From positions 62,001 to 126,000 of the forward strand of contig WAID01000009.1 in assembly GCA_016584495.1 (NCBI GenBank): DNA of 64,000 nucleotides, in the 5' to 3' direction. The DNA is from Celoporthe dispersa. Taxonomy: Eukaryota; Ascomycota; Sordariomycetes; Diaporthales; Cryphonectriaceae. Shown piece after piece: positions 1 through 11,543 of the stretch; the stretch's first letter is position 1; each line of letters starts with the position of its first letter. Position numbers and translations under genes: made by a program. The notes under the pieces are model-generated. The model did not search any database. It was not told where the DNA came from and saw only the letters and a list, made by a program, of their open reading frames with translations.

Positions 1-643
1 TTGCCACGCCATCCACTGAGATGTGCGGCACCTGTTAAAGATTCATATCTCTTGTAAGCAAACTAATATCGTTTGGACAAAAACAAGATCCAACCTGCTT
101 GAGCGGATCGGAACAGCTCCGTCTGCCCAATGCTCGACAGTCTTGGACTCGGCGTTATTGCTGTATTTCCCGCGTGTGGTTTTGGGTGGTGTGAAGCCAC
201 CATCAACAAGTATTTACTTAGCCAGGAGGACATTAAATCTCTACAGCGGGAAAAAGACAAGAGCATATACGCAGTGAGTGAAACGGTGAGCGCTCTTAGG
301 TTTGAGAGTATCAGGACTGACTATATCAGCCACTCATTTTTCGTCGTGGTAGACGCGGCGCTGAGATTCTCCACCTTTCAAGCTGCAGCGGGGGGTGTCG
401 GCGGCACCTTTCGAAACCCCTCAATAAATGACGTAAAATATGCCCCACGCATTCATGAGGGGCTCCTTCCCACAGCTCTCCCATCCTTCAAGTCACACAT
501 TCTCGATTTCGGTCGGAGTACCTGCACTCAGCCACTGCGCGAGCGAGACTGTTCTGGTGAAGCCGCGTCGGGACAATCTCCCTTGCAGCACCTAGGACCG
601 ATTCGTATGTTACCTCTACGCGTTGTCATAGGTGTATAAAAGC
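1..643. other. Intergenic, 5' flank of the GH2 gene
   Basis: No supported gene was seen. Short open frames on both strands lack recognisable motifs. A TATAAA lies only a few bases before the GH2 start codon, too close to act as a normal TATA box. Confidence 0.6.
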
Positions 644-2747
644 ATGACCTCGCCATCATATCCTCGTCCGGACTTTCAGCGCCCAGGCCTCAACTGGACT
701 TCCCTCAATGGCCCGTGGGACTTTTTCTTCGACGACGAGGACGAGGGCCTCTCGGCGAGCTGGCATGTCTCAGGTCCTCCTGAGACTCTGAAGCGCACCA
801 TCCAGGTCCCATACGCCTTTCAGACGCCCGCCTCGGGGATCAACGAGCGCGCCGCCCACGAGGTGCTATGGTACCAGCGAACAGTCAACGACATCCGCAC
901 AGATAATGCCAAGTCCCGTGGAGACCACCTTATGCTCCGCTTCGGGGCAGTGGACTACGAGGCGACGGTATGGCTGGATGGTCAGCTGGTAGGAAGCCAT
1001 CGCGGTGGACATGTGCCGTTTGAGGTTGATCTGACAGATGTAATGGCCAAAACTATGGCTGGCTCGGCTCGACTTGTGCTGCGCGTCCGTGACTCCCCGT
1101 ACGACCTGACGCAGCCTCGAGGCAAGCAATATTGGGGCCCTGAGCCGGAGAGCATTTTCTATACGCCCACCAGCGGCATCTGGCAGAATGTCTGGCTCGA
1201 AAGCGTTCCTTCGGCGCGCATCGCCGACAGCAGTGCAGGCACGGTCCTGCGCTCAAATGATATCAATACTGGCAACCTCCATGCCAAGATCGCTGTCGCC
1301 GGGCGGAGGGCCCAGGCCCCGTGTTCCGTCGAGGTCGAGGCTTCATTCTTGGGGCTTGCCGTTGGGAGAGCGAAAGGGGACCTGCCCAGGGACAAAGACC
1401 ACACCAATTTAGTGTTGAACCTGCGCCTTCCAGATGACGATCTCAACAAGGTCGCTGGCACCCTCGCCAAGGACGAGAGCGTGTGGCGGAGCGGTCTTGC
1501 CCTGTGGTCTCCGGAGCATCCTCTACTCTATGACCTGAGCATTCGGCTCTTGGATCCCGACGGCAAAGTCCTGGACCGAGTTCAAACGACCACGGGGATG
1601 CGCAGTATCGACTGGCTACGCGGTGACGGTACTTTTCGTTTAAACGACAGGCCTATCTTCCAGTCTTTGTGTCTTGATCAGGGTTATTGGCCCGAGACCT
1701 ACATGACACCGCCATCTGCCGACGCGCTCAAGGAGGACATTGAACTGTCCAAAAAGGTCGGATTCAATGGCTGTCGCAAACACCAGAAGGTCGAGGATCC
1801 AGTCTTTTTCTACTGGGCCGACAGGTTGGGCTACCTTGTATGGGGGGAGGCCGCCAATGCGTACGAGTTCAGTGATGAGTATGTCGAACGCTTTAACGCT
1901 GAGTGGACTGAGTCGGTCAAGCGTGACTTAAATCACCCCTCGATCGTGGTCTGGACTCCCGTCAATGAGAGCTGGGCATATCCCAAGTTATCAGACAACT
2001 CACAGGCCGGACTTGACCAGCGAAACCACATCCGACAGCTGTACTATCTCACCAAGTCCCTGGATCCGACACGCCCAATCAACGACAACTGCGGATGGGA
2101 GCACGTTCTCACAGACTTGAGCACCTTCCATGACTACGCGGACGGTGCTGAGATTGAAAAGATCTGTTCCACACTCCCGGGAATCATTCACAGGACGATC
2201 CCGGACCAGCATCCAATGTTTGTAGGGCCCATCTACGGGCCCAACGCGCTGGTGCTTGACCCGGCAGCCGAGCACAAGTCTGGAGCCCCCGTCATATGTA
2301 CCGAGTTCGGCGGCGTCAACATCGCTCCGGCCACAGGCGGCGGCAGTGGTAAGAGGTTCAGCACAGAAGATTGGGGATACACCACGGCCACCGACCCAGA
2401 CGACCTACTCAAGAGAATCGAGAGGCTGGCACTTGGCGTGGTAGGAGGTGGACACTGCTGTGGGCTTGTGTATACACAACTGTAAGTGTTCATCGGTAAT
2501 TGTGTGTCTATCAAGGGGAATCACGGACCATGTGAGGTTAACCCATCTCAGAACCGACATCGAGCAGGAGGTGAACGGCGTGTACTCCTTCGATCGAAGG
2601 GCGAAGATTGACCCCACGAGAGTGAAGGCTATCTTCGACAAGGCGGCTCAAGTCTATCTGGAACGACATAGGTTTGGTTTCTCCATGCTGTCTTCTGATG
2701 CGCACTCAGAGTCGATACTACCCACTGGTGTGGCGAAGCCTTCGTAA
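644..2747 (+). CDS. Glycoside hydrolase family 2 protein (beta-galactosidase/beta-glucuronidase type)
   Basis: Retaining exo-glycosidase that should hydrolyse terminal beta-linked sugars. Two exons, 644-2481 and 2552-2747, give 677 residues; the 70-base intron has a GTAAGT donor and joins YTQL to TDIEQE. The jelly-roll sugar-binding domain is about residues 15-190, the Ig-like domain about 195-325 and the TIM barrel from about 330. The barrel shows GFNGCRKH (373-380), the acid/base pair N441-E442 in TPVNES and the nucleophile E554 in CTEFGG. No signal peptide is visible, so it is probably cytosolic, unlike the large secreted LacA-type enzymes. The ATG at 644 was chosen because nothing upstream aligns with family structure. 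Exact substrate cannot be told from sequence; galactoside and glucuronide activities are both possible. Confidence 0.9.
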
Positions 2748-3278
2748 ATTGACTACCCACAATATACCACTGAGGAGAAGGGATGTGGTTTCAAAGTCAC
2801 CCAAATGGAACTTATAGCCCAACATGATGGCAATATCCGGGCACTATGAAGTAACTGGAAAATAATATTATAATTTTGCACTGCGCAATGATATCAATCA
2901 CGTTCATCTCAGGTGGCAGCTCGAAGCCTGATAATGATCAGCGTACCTCACCGTCCAATACTTTCCTTCTTAAGGAAGCTGATTCAGGAGTATAGGCAGA
3001 TGAGCAACTTAGTTTGAGAATCGTATTTCTCTCCCAACATTGAAATGCCGGCATTCATCCATCCTACCCAGAGAAAGCCCTGGCAAACTGAGACTACTAC
3101 AGCCACCCCTGCAGGCTAGCTTACAAAGAATTTAACTTTCGCAGTAACCTCATCTTCCAAGCTTGGTCCTCGCAGTAACAGCACCGTCGGTCGCGACAGG
3201 ATCTAGTAAGACCCAGAGCCCAGACTCTTCAGTCTGGCCCCATCTTCTGCCCTACGATATCATCTCCTGCCTGTGGCA
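2748..3278. other. Intergenic between GH2 gene and Atl1-like gene
   Basis: The stretch is AT-rich around 2850-2900. It should hold the GH2 3' end and the promoter of the next gene. No open frame with recognisable content. Confidence 0.5.
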
Positions 3279-3882
3279 ATGGCTCGTTCCGACGAGGCGG
3301 CGGCGTTCTTCCATGCCGTCTATACCGCCGTACAAGAGATTCCGCTAGGCAAAGTCACTAGCTATGGGCACATAGCAAAGCTAGTCGGGACGCGTACGTC
3401 TGTTTGGTGTGCCTTTTTTTTTTCCTTTTTCTTTTTTTTTCTTCTTGTGCATGTGTGCATGTGTGTGTGCGTCCGCGCGCGATTCTCACGGTCTATATGA
3501 ATTCCTAAACTAATTTTGTTTTCTCAAAGCTCAACGCCCTCGCCAGGTGGGGGTCTGCCTAAAACACCTCTCGCAGGACCCAGGCACACGGTTCAACAAC
3601 ACCACTGTTCCGTGGCAGAGGGTAATTAACTCCAAGGGCATCATTTCACCCAGGTAATCTTATGACAGGCAATCCTCGAGCCTGTTTTCCCCAACACTGA
3701 TGTTCTTCAGGTCTCAGCCTTCCGGCACACAAAACCAGGCGGCTGCTCTTCAAGCAGAGGGGGTGACGGTGACGACTGGCGCGTTGGGAGAGCTGATGGT
3801 GGATTTTGCAGATTATGGATGGTTTCCCGACGTGTTGCCATCTGAAGCTGCCGATGAAGGTGAAGTGGCGGAGGAAGAATGA
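3279..3882 (+). CDS. atl1: Alkyltransferase-like protein, Atl1 type (MGMT DNA-binding domain family)
   Basis: Binds O6-alkylguanine in DNA and flags it for nucleotide excision repair instead of removing the alkyl group. Three exons (3279-3393, 3530-3653, 3711-3882) give 136 residues. The winged-helix core reads GKVTSYGHIAKLVG (24-37) and RQVG (43-46), and the active-site motif is P66-W67-Q68-R69-V70. Methyltransferases have PCHRV there; tryptophan in place of the acceptor cysteine is the hallmark of the alkyltransferase-like branch, as in S. pombe Atl1. The tail is acidic (EAADEGEVAEEE). Intron 1 (136 bases) carries long T and TG tracts. The protein is slightly longer than S. pombe Atl1 because of this tail. 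It sits tail to tail with a phosphatase that carries a PCNA-binding-like motif. Confidence 0.9.
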
Positions 3883-4819
3883 ACAAGAGCAAGTAGATGT
3901 ACCATGGACTGCAGATCCCCTGGGCTCTAAGCAAGTTTTTCCTCAAAGCTTCCCAAGGAAAAGACGAGAAAAAGAAAGAAAGAAAATGTCAACCCCTCCT
4001 TTCCTTCTACATGATGGTACAAGTTAATAGGATAAATCACCACACGGCAATCCAATCATGATGCTTCGTGTATGCGTTCGCTGAGGGTAGTATCGTCACG
4101 CGTTGTTTACCCTGATCAGGCTGACAACGACGTGCCACGCCATGTACGTACGGAACATCACTTCCCGTTGACGCAGGCTTAGTGTCAGGTTTGAACTCCA
4201 AGAGAGTCTTAGCAATAGTGGTAGCAGCTTCCTGGCCCGTCATTTGTTGTACAGCGCAAATCCAGGATGAATCAGGGCACGTTGGAGCAACAGTCAATGG
4301 CACTGCCCCCTCCATACAGATAAATGTGTCATGCAGACGGGATTAAATTGACAGAATTTATGTATAAGTCTAGACATTTGGCTTCTAGATGAGCAGATAC
4401 TAGGAGAGCAGGGAACCTGCCAAGATCAAGCGTGTCCAGTGAGGATTCCTCCACTACTTAGGAGCCCACGGTGCAAACTTGATATGTGCAGGATGATGAC
4501 GGACAGATAGAGGGATACCTCCAACCGCTGCGTATGGCCACGCAGGAGACAGGCATCTCAGAAGCTATTCCTTTGTTAGCAGCTGAGTCTCAAGAGTCTG
4601 GCAGAACAAGAAGGAGGTAGGAGGTTGCGTCAGACAGCGGTTGAACAAGTGACTCCACATGTGGAATTTCAGAACAGGTCTGTGAACGTTGATTTTCTCA
4701 TCATTGCAACAATCAAAACAGATTTTTAAGAAATCAAAAAGAGCGAACGTACCATGAGTGTATGTTGAAAATGTACGAGACAGGTCATTGTATAATGGGC
4801 GGCTATTGATACACGATCA
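3883..4819. other. Intergenic between convergent genes
   Basis: Shared 3' flank of the Atl1-like gene and the histidine phosphatase. A 92-codon minus-strand open frame at 4037-4315 has no recognisable motif, signal peptide or exon partner, so it was not called. Confidence 0.5.
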
Positions 4820-5747
4820 TCATTTGCCAGTCGCACGCGAGAAGAAAGAATCCATGGTTCTCTGCTTCTCATCGAATCCTGTACTACCGATACCACCTCG
4901 AGTTTTCTTCAAACCCTGTAGATGATTGACAGAGTTCACCGAGTTGACAGAGAGCTGGATCTCGGGGGTAGCAAGGTTAGCTCCTGCGGATGAAGGGACA
5001 TCAGGTGAGGCTGGGGCTGCCACTGGGGCTGCTACTCGCAGCTCCAGCTCGAGGTATCCAGTATTGGACCATGCAGCGAGCCATTCAGACCTCCATGGGG
5101 CATTCCCAGGCTTTGCGAGCCTAGGAATCTCCTCAGGACCAAATCGGGTAAGAAGGCATCTCAGCAAGACGTTCAGGATGATGCCATGCGCGACGATGGC
5201 GATTGAGCCAGCTTGTGCCTCTGCGGCGGCTTGAACGGCGGTCTGCACAAAGCAGTCGTCGACGAAGCGATCAATCCTGGCCCTCATGGACTGCTGGGAC
5301 TCGGGCTCGACCCATGCAGCAGCACTAGACGCGGCCGTCGTAAGCGCTCCGCGGGTGCCAAAGCGCATTCCCTCCTCAGAGCCAAAGTCTTTCTCCCGAA
5401 GCATGGGCAGCTGGACCACCTCAGGTAGCCGATCAGCCTCTTGTACATCACGCTGCGCCTCAGCGATGGCTTCAGCAGTCTTAACAGCACGCCGCAAGTT
5501 GGAAGCGAAGATGTAATTGACTGGTCCAATGGTAGGAGAGCTCGCAGCAAGGTGGGCGCCGAGGCGTCGCGCCTGGAGGACACCGTGGTTGGTCAGCGGT
5601 GAGTCGCGAGAGCCTGCACTGAGCAACATAGTTAGCATGCTCCAGGGCAGCACACAAAGCGGCGCGCTGTGGTAGCTTGACTTACTAGAGACCAGCGACG
5701 TTGTCAACGGATTCGCCGTGACGAACCAAAAACACACGAAGGGTCAT
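4820..5747 (-). CDS. Histidine phosphatase (phosphoglycerate mutase-like) with C-terminal PIP-box-like motif
   Basis: Member of the histidine phosphatase superfamily, which uses a phosphohistidine intermediate. Exon 1 is 5747-5686 and exon 2 is 5618-4820, giving 286 residues; the 67-base intron has a GTAAGT donor. The signature VRHGES starts at residue 8, with catalytic H10; it is followed by AGSRDSPLTNHG, an arginine-containing SNLRRAVKTAE helix and the second catalytic histidine in IVAHGIILN. Downstream is an Ala/Pro-rich linker and a short SVN triplet repeat. The last 14 residues hold Q273-RT-M276-DS-F279-F280, an exact match to the PCNA-interaction consensus QxxhxxFF, followed by basic residues. 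The substrate is unknown: small-molecule or protein phosphatase are both possible. The tail is unusual for this family and suggests a nuclear, replication-linked role (inference). Confidence 0.88.
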
Positions 5748-7316
5748 CTTCGTCAGAGCTTTCTCAAGAACGGATTGGTTCATCAGTATTGGCTACACGC
5801 CTCTGGCATATAAGCAAGCGTGACATGATAGCAAGCATAGGAGGGAGGCGCTGATGGCTTCTTGCTGTTCAGCGAGAGTAGAAGCTGGCCATCTAGTATG
5901 TTGAGGTTGATTGTGAGGTTCGTAGTGAAGAAGGGGAAATTTTTCCGTCTGGTTGAGGTTTGGTTTTTGTGGAAGCCCAGCAGAAGCTTGGCCCTTGTAT
6001 GTAGCTCCGCTAACCCCCCTGTAGCGCAGCGCTAGAGGGTACCACGTGGGTTACTGTCGCTTGGGTGGAGACACAAGTACACAGCACGTTACCTTTTTTT
6101 TTTTGTTGTTGTAGATACGGCGGTACCTGAAGAAGCAACCTCTTGTCTAACACGCGTACCGCACGTTACTGATTATCGATCATGATTTGTGCGCGTCATA
6201 ATAAAGACGCAAAAACTCGGAATAGACCTGAATCTTGCCAGTTAAATCTGTTCTCAAGACTGTCAACCGTAGTTCGCAGGTTACCAGAACAACGTAAGGC
6301 GTCCTGAGAGACTTTCACGTGGCTGTCATGCTTCATCATCTCGTACTCCCTAAACGCACGTACTCGATAACTCATTTACCGAAGATACGGCGACGCGTCA
6401 AATCTTCCTTGCGAGCGAACATTCTCTACTAGCCACTCTGAACCTGTGTATAGCCTTTATTTGTAGATGAGACCGAGTTCCTCATTTACGGGCAAGTCTG
6501 CAGCCAAAGAATGCCATGTTAATGAATTAGTAATCATTCGATACTTACAGCCGCAACCTCACGTCTCATGCCTTGCATGTGCAGACTCTTTGATCACAAC
6601 AAATTGTATGATACTAAAAGAAGAAGGGGAAGGGAAAAGAGAGAAGGAAAAAAAAAAAAAGGGGGGGGGGGACATACTATTGTGTCAAAACCATGTCAAA
6701 TGGGTTGAAGAATATGTTCGAACTCAGGGCGCTCGCAGTGAATATGTTCTGAGCTGCATGTAATAGCCCAGCCAGCATTCATGGATAGGCAAATCCCTCA
6801 CTCGATGACGATGCGTTATTGCATGTAACTAGTGGACGTCCCAAAAGTACCCTGTGATCACCATGTTTCAAGTATAAGATAACATGTCCGAGCGAATTTA
6901 CATTTCTCTATCTGGATAGAATCTTGACGGTAAATCAAGCAGGGGCAAAGATGGGATCCTCCCCCCTCCTCCCTCCCCCGGGTCCCTCTTTTCGCAACTC
7001 TCGTCACTCTGGTCAGTTTAATGACTCACTGACACAAATGGCGTAGGCAACTGCAATCATATTCTCAATGAGGATATGAAAATCGGTTCTGAAGTAGGTA
7101 CATCGCCTCACCCCTTGCATTTTTCGCCGGGCAGGATCTTGAATTCTGGCTGCCTGGACTACTTGCCAGCTGTCCTCAAACAGGGTCATACCCAGCCCAG
7201 GTATCTATAATGTCTCCGAACTCCTATATCTACACCACAAATTCTAACACTACATCCTCATCGAAATCTAGTACTCATTCAAAGACGATATCTTCATAAT
7301 ATCTCGGGACCTGAAA
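5748..7316. other. Divergent intergenic region
   Basis: Lies between the divergently transcribed phosphatase (minus) and Arf-like gene (plus) and should contain both promoters. Holds an adjoining A and G homopolymer near 6650 and a pyrimidine tract at about 6957-6995. No gene is supported. Confidence 0.5.
6648..6671. repeat. Adjacent A13 and G11 homopolymers
   Basis: Thirteen A followed directly by eleven G. Run lengths at such tracts are unreliable in an assembly with homopolymer errors. Confidence 0.8.
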
Positions 7317-9210
7317 ATGTCATCCATAAGCCGTATGTCCTTCCGCTTCCTCGATCTTCAGCAGTCGAACTAATAATGCGCTCCAGAATTGAGAAAATGG
7401 TTCTTCGGCAGCCGCCAGCTTAAGATCCAGGTCGTTGGCCCGGAGGAGGCTGGGAAGACCGAGATGCTGTACACTTTCAAGAACGCCGTCAAGCCAGGCG
7501 GCACAGGACCACCGTCACTTGCCGACTTCAACCGAGAGACGATTCCTTATCCATCTGGATGGGAGCTGACCATCTACGACATCTGGGGTATAGTCACTCT
7601 TCTGATCATGCTTCATGCCTACTTGAGGGCTCCAAATAATCAGAAGAGCTCTCACTGACGCGGTGTTTGTCTGCAGACGGCTGCTCACCCTTCATGATGC
7701 GCCACGGTGCCTTCCACTTCATGAGTCCAGAGACGCTGGTCTGGTTCCTCCATGATTGCAGCAATAAGTCGATGTACCTCTCAGAGTATATCAACGGGAT
7801 GAAATCCAAGGGCGCCAAATACATATGGGTGATGCTGAGCAAACAGGACCTGCTCCCGCCAGGAGATCGAGAGAAGACCGTCGCGGAACATCGACAGAAG
7901 CTCGAAGATATCCTCGAGCAGCAGGCGAAGCCGGCAGGAATCACCTGGTTCATCGTCGATGAGCCGGGCTTCAACGTCAAGACACCAAGCTACGTCCTCT
8001 CCTTCGTCCAAGGCGTGACGCAGACCGTACTCCAGCTAGACAAGGGGCGAGGGCTGAAGTACGAAAAGAAGAAGGACATTGCCCTATTGAGCAAGCCCAG
8101 CGACCAGGAGCTTCGCGACAGGATCAGCGCGTCAGAGATCAAGGGTAGTGATGAGTTCTGGCAGGCCTTTCTGTCGGCGGACATGACGAGCTGGGGCCAT
8201 CTTGACCATCTCCAGGCTGGCTATCTCGTCATGTTGAAATCCATTGAGCAGCGTCATGGCCTGCTCAAGTGTGCCACGACCTTCCTGGACCATCTCACAC
8301 GTCTGCGCGAGACCCGTCCAGATGTTTTCCGAAATTCGGCGCACTTGTAAGTTCTCTGCAGTTTGTGGCATCCTAAGATGCTCATTACGACTGCTTTCTA
8401 CACTTTGCTTTTATCGCTAAAGTTAATTATACCCTGTTCTAACCGAGTACTAGCACTATGACGGCCTTTTGGATCATGCAGCTTCGTATCGCCACGTTCA
8501 GCTACCAGTACGACCTGCACAACGGAGTGACACCGTCAAAAGATGACTTCCGGTCTATCCTCCTCCACACGCCTTCCCTCCTTTATGGCCAACTCTGGGC
8601 GTTCTATTACACCAAGGATGTCCTCTTCTCGACAGATGCTCGCACAAATTTCGTCATGCCAGATATCAAGCCATTCCCTCAAGTTACCAGGCCTCTGATC
8701 AATGCCTTGGCCGAGGGCAAGGATGAGTCGCAAGACGAAGCGGACATCGAGGCTCAAGGGGCCCTCTTCATAGGTCCAGATCGCCTTCCACGGTGGGCTT
8801 TTGAGCTGATGCAGAGCGTCTTGAGCAACAATCTCCGTCGCGGCAAGGCCCTAAAAGAAGGTTTGGCGGAGTTACAGGCTGACACCGTCAGGCTGCGCAC
8901 CCGACATCCTGAGCTGGCAGCATCTGGGGACGTGCCTCCCTACTCAGAGACGCAGGCGTACTTTTGGGCCCAGCTCGTTCACATGAAACTGCAAGCACGC
9001 TTTGACGACCCACTCAAGGATAACGCGGCTGCCAGTTCTGATGAGGCCAGTCACGATCGCGCGTATGAGAGCTTCAAGGAGATGAGCGGCACCACTGGCC
9101 AAGAATGGAAAGAGTACTACAGCCAAGAAGTCTGGGAGAGCGTCGAGGCGAGGATAGAATTTGTCAACCCGGACAAGAAGGCACTGCCGAATGTTCTCAA
9201 GGTGCACTGA
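7317..9210 (+). CDS. Arf-like GTPase-fold protein with long C-terminal helical region
   Basis: Four exons (7317-7332, 7387-7587, 7677-8346, 8454-9210) give 547 residues. The N-terminal 170 residues resemble ADP-ribosylation-factor GTPases: P-loop GPEEAGKT at 23-30, a conserved-looking TIYDIW stretch at 67-72 where the DxxG switch II should be, and SKQD at 127-130 in place of NKxD. Switch II (DIWDG after splicing) and the base-recognition motif are altered, so GTP binding may persist while hydrolysis or specificity is changed. The remaining 370 residues are mainly helical, with no family I can name; a long conserved-looking helix spans the third intron. Exon 1 codes only five full residues; its 54-base intron was chosen because it joins the ATG to the P-loop frame. 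No N-terminal glycine for myristoylation is present, so typical Arf membrane anchoring is unlikely. Confidence 0.75.
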
Positions 9211-9519
9211 GGGCAATAAGAATGATAAAATCACCAGATTTACATCGACAATTGATTTTCGTATGCCTTGATTCTTCTTCCTACATTTCTTTTTCTTGGG
9301 GGCCGCAAGGAAGGTGGGAATGACGGGATGTTGTTTGGGTGGCTTGCTGTCCTGTAAGTGCACGCTGTGACGTCACCTCAAAGGACAACTTGACCTGCAG
9401 TGACCACATCACATTTCTTGATGAACTTCTTGTTGGACGGAGCCTCGTCAGAATAGTGCCACGCGCGCTGCAACAACTCTTCCTCGAGACGCCCTCTGTT
9501 CCTCAACAAGACCCTCACG
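9211..9519. other. Short intergenic spacer
   Basis: Holds the 3' end of the Arf-like gene and the promoter of the NAPE-PLD-like gene. No other feature seen. Confidence 0.5.
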
Positions 9520-11034
9520 ATGCCACCAGGTTTGAAAATACATGTGGAACGAGTCAAGAGCGATGTACAGCCAAATCACCACGTCTTACCGGCGACCTCT
9601 GCAGCCGGATGGATCTCGTACTTTTCGGGAGTGCCAGACAAGCGACGACAGCGCACGTGGAGGAGAAAAGGCCGCAAGTGGCGAGTTCTCTGGCTTTCGA
9701 AACCCCTGGCCGAGCTTTCACAAGGCCACACGCCAGGAGATCTGGCAAGCTCTCGAATGGGGCGAGGATACAGACCCGGCCATCGACCTGGCAGTGTCTC
9801 ATCCCCGGGCAGCGGACGCCGCTCCCGCAGGCTCAAGCAGGAGCAGTGCTCAGGCGCAGCAGGCTGCCCGGCTACTTCAGACCATCAAGCCCGACTTCAG
9901 CTTCAACTCAGACACCGGCAGTGCCAAGACCACATGGCTAGGCCACGCGGGCATGCTGCTCCAGCTTCCTGCCCTGAAGCAGGGCAGCGGCCCCATCCGC
10001 ATCATCTTCGACCCCATCTTCTCTGAGCGCTCCTCTCCGTCGCAATATGTTGGCCCCATACGCTCATATAGGCCGCCGTGCAAGCTGGAAGACCTGCCCC
10101 CATCGACTTGCTCCTTATCAGCCACAACCACTACGACCATCTGGACTACGACACTGTCATGGCTCTCTGGCGCCTGAACCAGGACCGCATGCGCTTCCTC
10201 GTTCCCCTCAAAAACTCTCAATGGTTGGTGGACTCTGGCATCCCCACCGATCGTGTGGTCGAGCTTGACTGGTGGGAGTCGGTGGACCTCACGGAGCAGG
10301 GCCCCGGGACAGGGAGGTTGACGGTGTCGTGCACGCCGGCGCAGCACAGCAGCCTGAGGGACGGCTATGACGCGGACTCTGCACTCTGGTCAGGATGGTA
10401 CCTGGCGCATGATTTGCCTGACAGGACACCCTACCGGGTGTTCTTTGCCGGAGACTCGGGCTATCAGTGCCATACTGACCCAACCTGGCCGCCAAAGCCA
10501 CCGAAAAGCACGACACACAAGAAGTTGGAAGAGGGGGCAGTAGAGAAGATCGCAGACCCTGACAACATCTCGCCGGAGAAGTACCCACCCTGTCCAGCAT
10601 ACAGAGAAATTACAGCCCGCTTCGGCACACCCGACCTGGTATATCTCCCCATCGCTCTCGGCGCAACCTGGGCGTACCTTCGCAGCTTCTTCTCGAACTA
10701 CATGCCGCCCGCCAACGTGCCCTTCCCTCGCCACAGCGCAGGCGTGACGGGGGCTATCCACATGCCGCCGTGGGACGCGGTTCGTGTCCTCCGCGATCTC
10801 ACAAGCGGTGCCGCCGGGGAGCGCAGTAATGCAAGGCGGCCGATAGCTGTCGCCATGCACTGGGGAACATTTGTCACGGAACCTGTCGAGGTCCTCAAAT
10901 CGCTGGGTCATCTAGAATGGGCCTGTTATAATCAAGGCATACGATTTGGGCGAGATATTGGGGATACGGAGGGGGTCAAAGTAGGACAGCCTACATTTCT
11001 AGCTCTGGACCATGGCCAGAGCATCGTTAGCTGA
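9520..11034 (+). CDS. NAPE-hydrolysing phospholipase D-like metallo-beta-lactamase protein (frameshifted)
   Basis: Zinc-dependent hydrolase of the NAPE-PLD/FMP30 type, expected to release N-acylethanolamines from membrane phospholipids. Motifs in order: GFRNPWPSF, TWLGHAGMLLQL, the metal-binding H-N-H-Y-D-H at 10123-10140, TPAQHSS, FFAGDSGY and AMHWGTF near the C-terminus. The reading is broken at a five-C run (10097-10101): the first part is in one frame to DLPP and IDLLLISHNHYDH continues one base out, so one C seems missing. A second break is likely at TT 9586-9587: the ATG at 9520 gives a plausible start ending PNHHV, then the next frame continues YRRPLQPDGS. If that is wrong, the start is the ATG at 9542. 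Correcting both gives about 504 residues. A true pseudogene cannot be excluded. Confidence 0.8.
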
Positions 11035-11543
11035 AGGGGACCGGCGATCTGTTGTTTTTAGGGCCCTCGTCTAGGCAGTAAACCAGAGCCCATGACTCAA
11101 AATAATCGTCACCTGCACTGCCAGAAAGAACCTCTGCTCCGCTACCGTCCTTTCAGTGCTCCAGGTACCACTAGAAACCCAACCCCTCCCGCCTCCCAAG
11201 AAGGAGGAAGGAAGAAAAAAAAAGAAAAAGAAAAGAAAAAGGGAAAGTTCTCTCGCAGATGAGGCGAACAAGCTGTACTATGTAGCAGTGAGAGGATTGG
11301 ATATGCAGATGTGCACCCATCGTCAGGTCTCTTCCCATCCGCAGCGGGGTTTCCCCAGAATTTGAGTCTACTTACTCTCTGCCTTGTGGGCCCCACAGTC
11401 TGCGGGGAAATCTACTGCTTGGCCATCTTCGAGGGGCAATGATTCTTGCTGAGTTTTGTTCCTCCCCTCCGAGTCGTCCAGAGCAGTGGTGAAGTTTCCG
11501 GATTTGTATTACCTCTGTCTTATGCCCTCAAGTCTCGAACACG
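11035..11543. other. Intergenic spacer
   Basis: Contains an A/G-rich tract at about 11200-11246 and the SDR promoter. No gene supported. Confidence 0.5.

Noticed and set aside
130..639. 169-codon open frame upstream of GH2
   Set aside because: No motif, overlaps the GH2 promoter, begins and ends without gene-like context.
635..640. TATAAA as a promoter for GH2
   Set aside because: It lies four bases before the start codon, too close to position transcription for this ATG.
4037..4315. 92-codon minus-strand open frame
   Set aside because: Some protein-like composition but no signal peptide, motif or exon partner; could be a relic, not supportable as a gene.
9520..11034. Calling the NAPE-PLD-like gene a pseudogene
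   Set aside because: Only one-base changes are present, all catalytic motifs are intact and the same type of break occurs in essential genes nearby.
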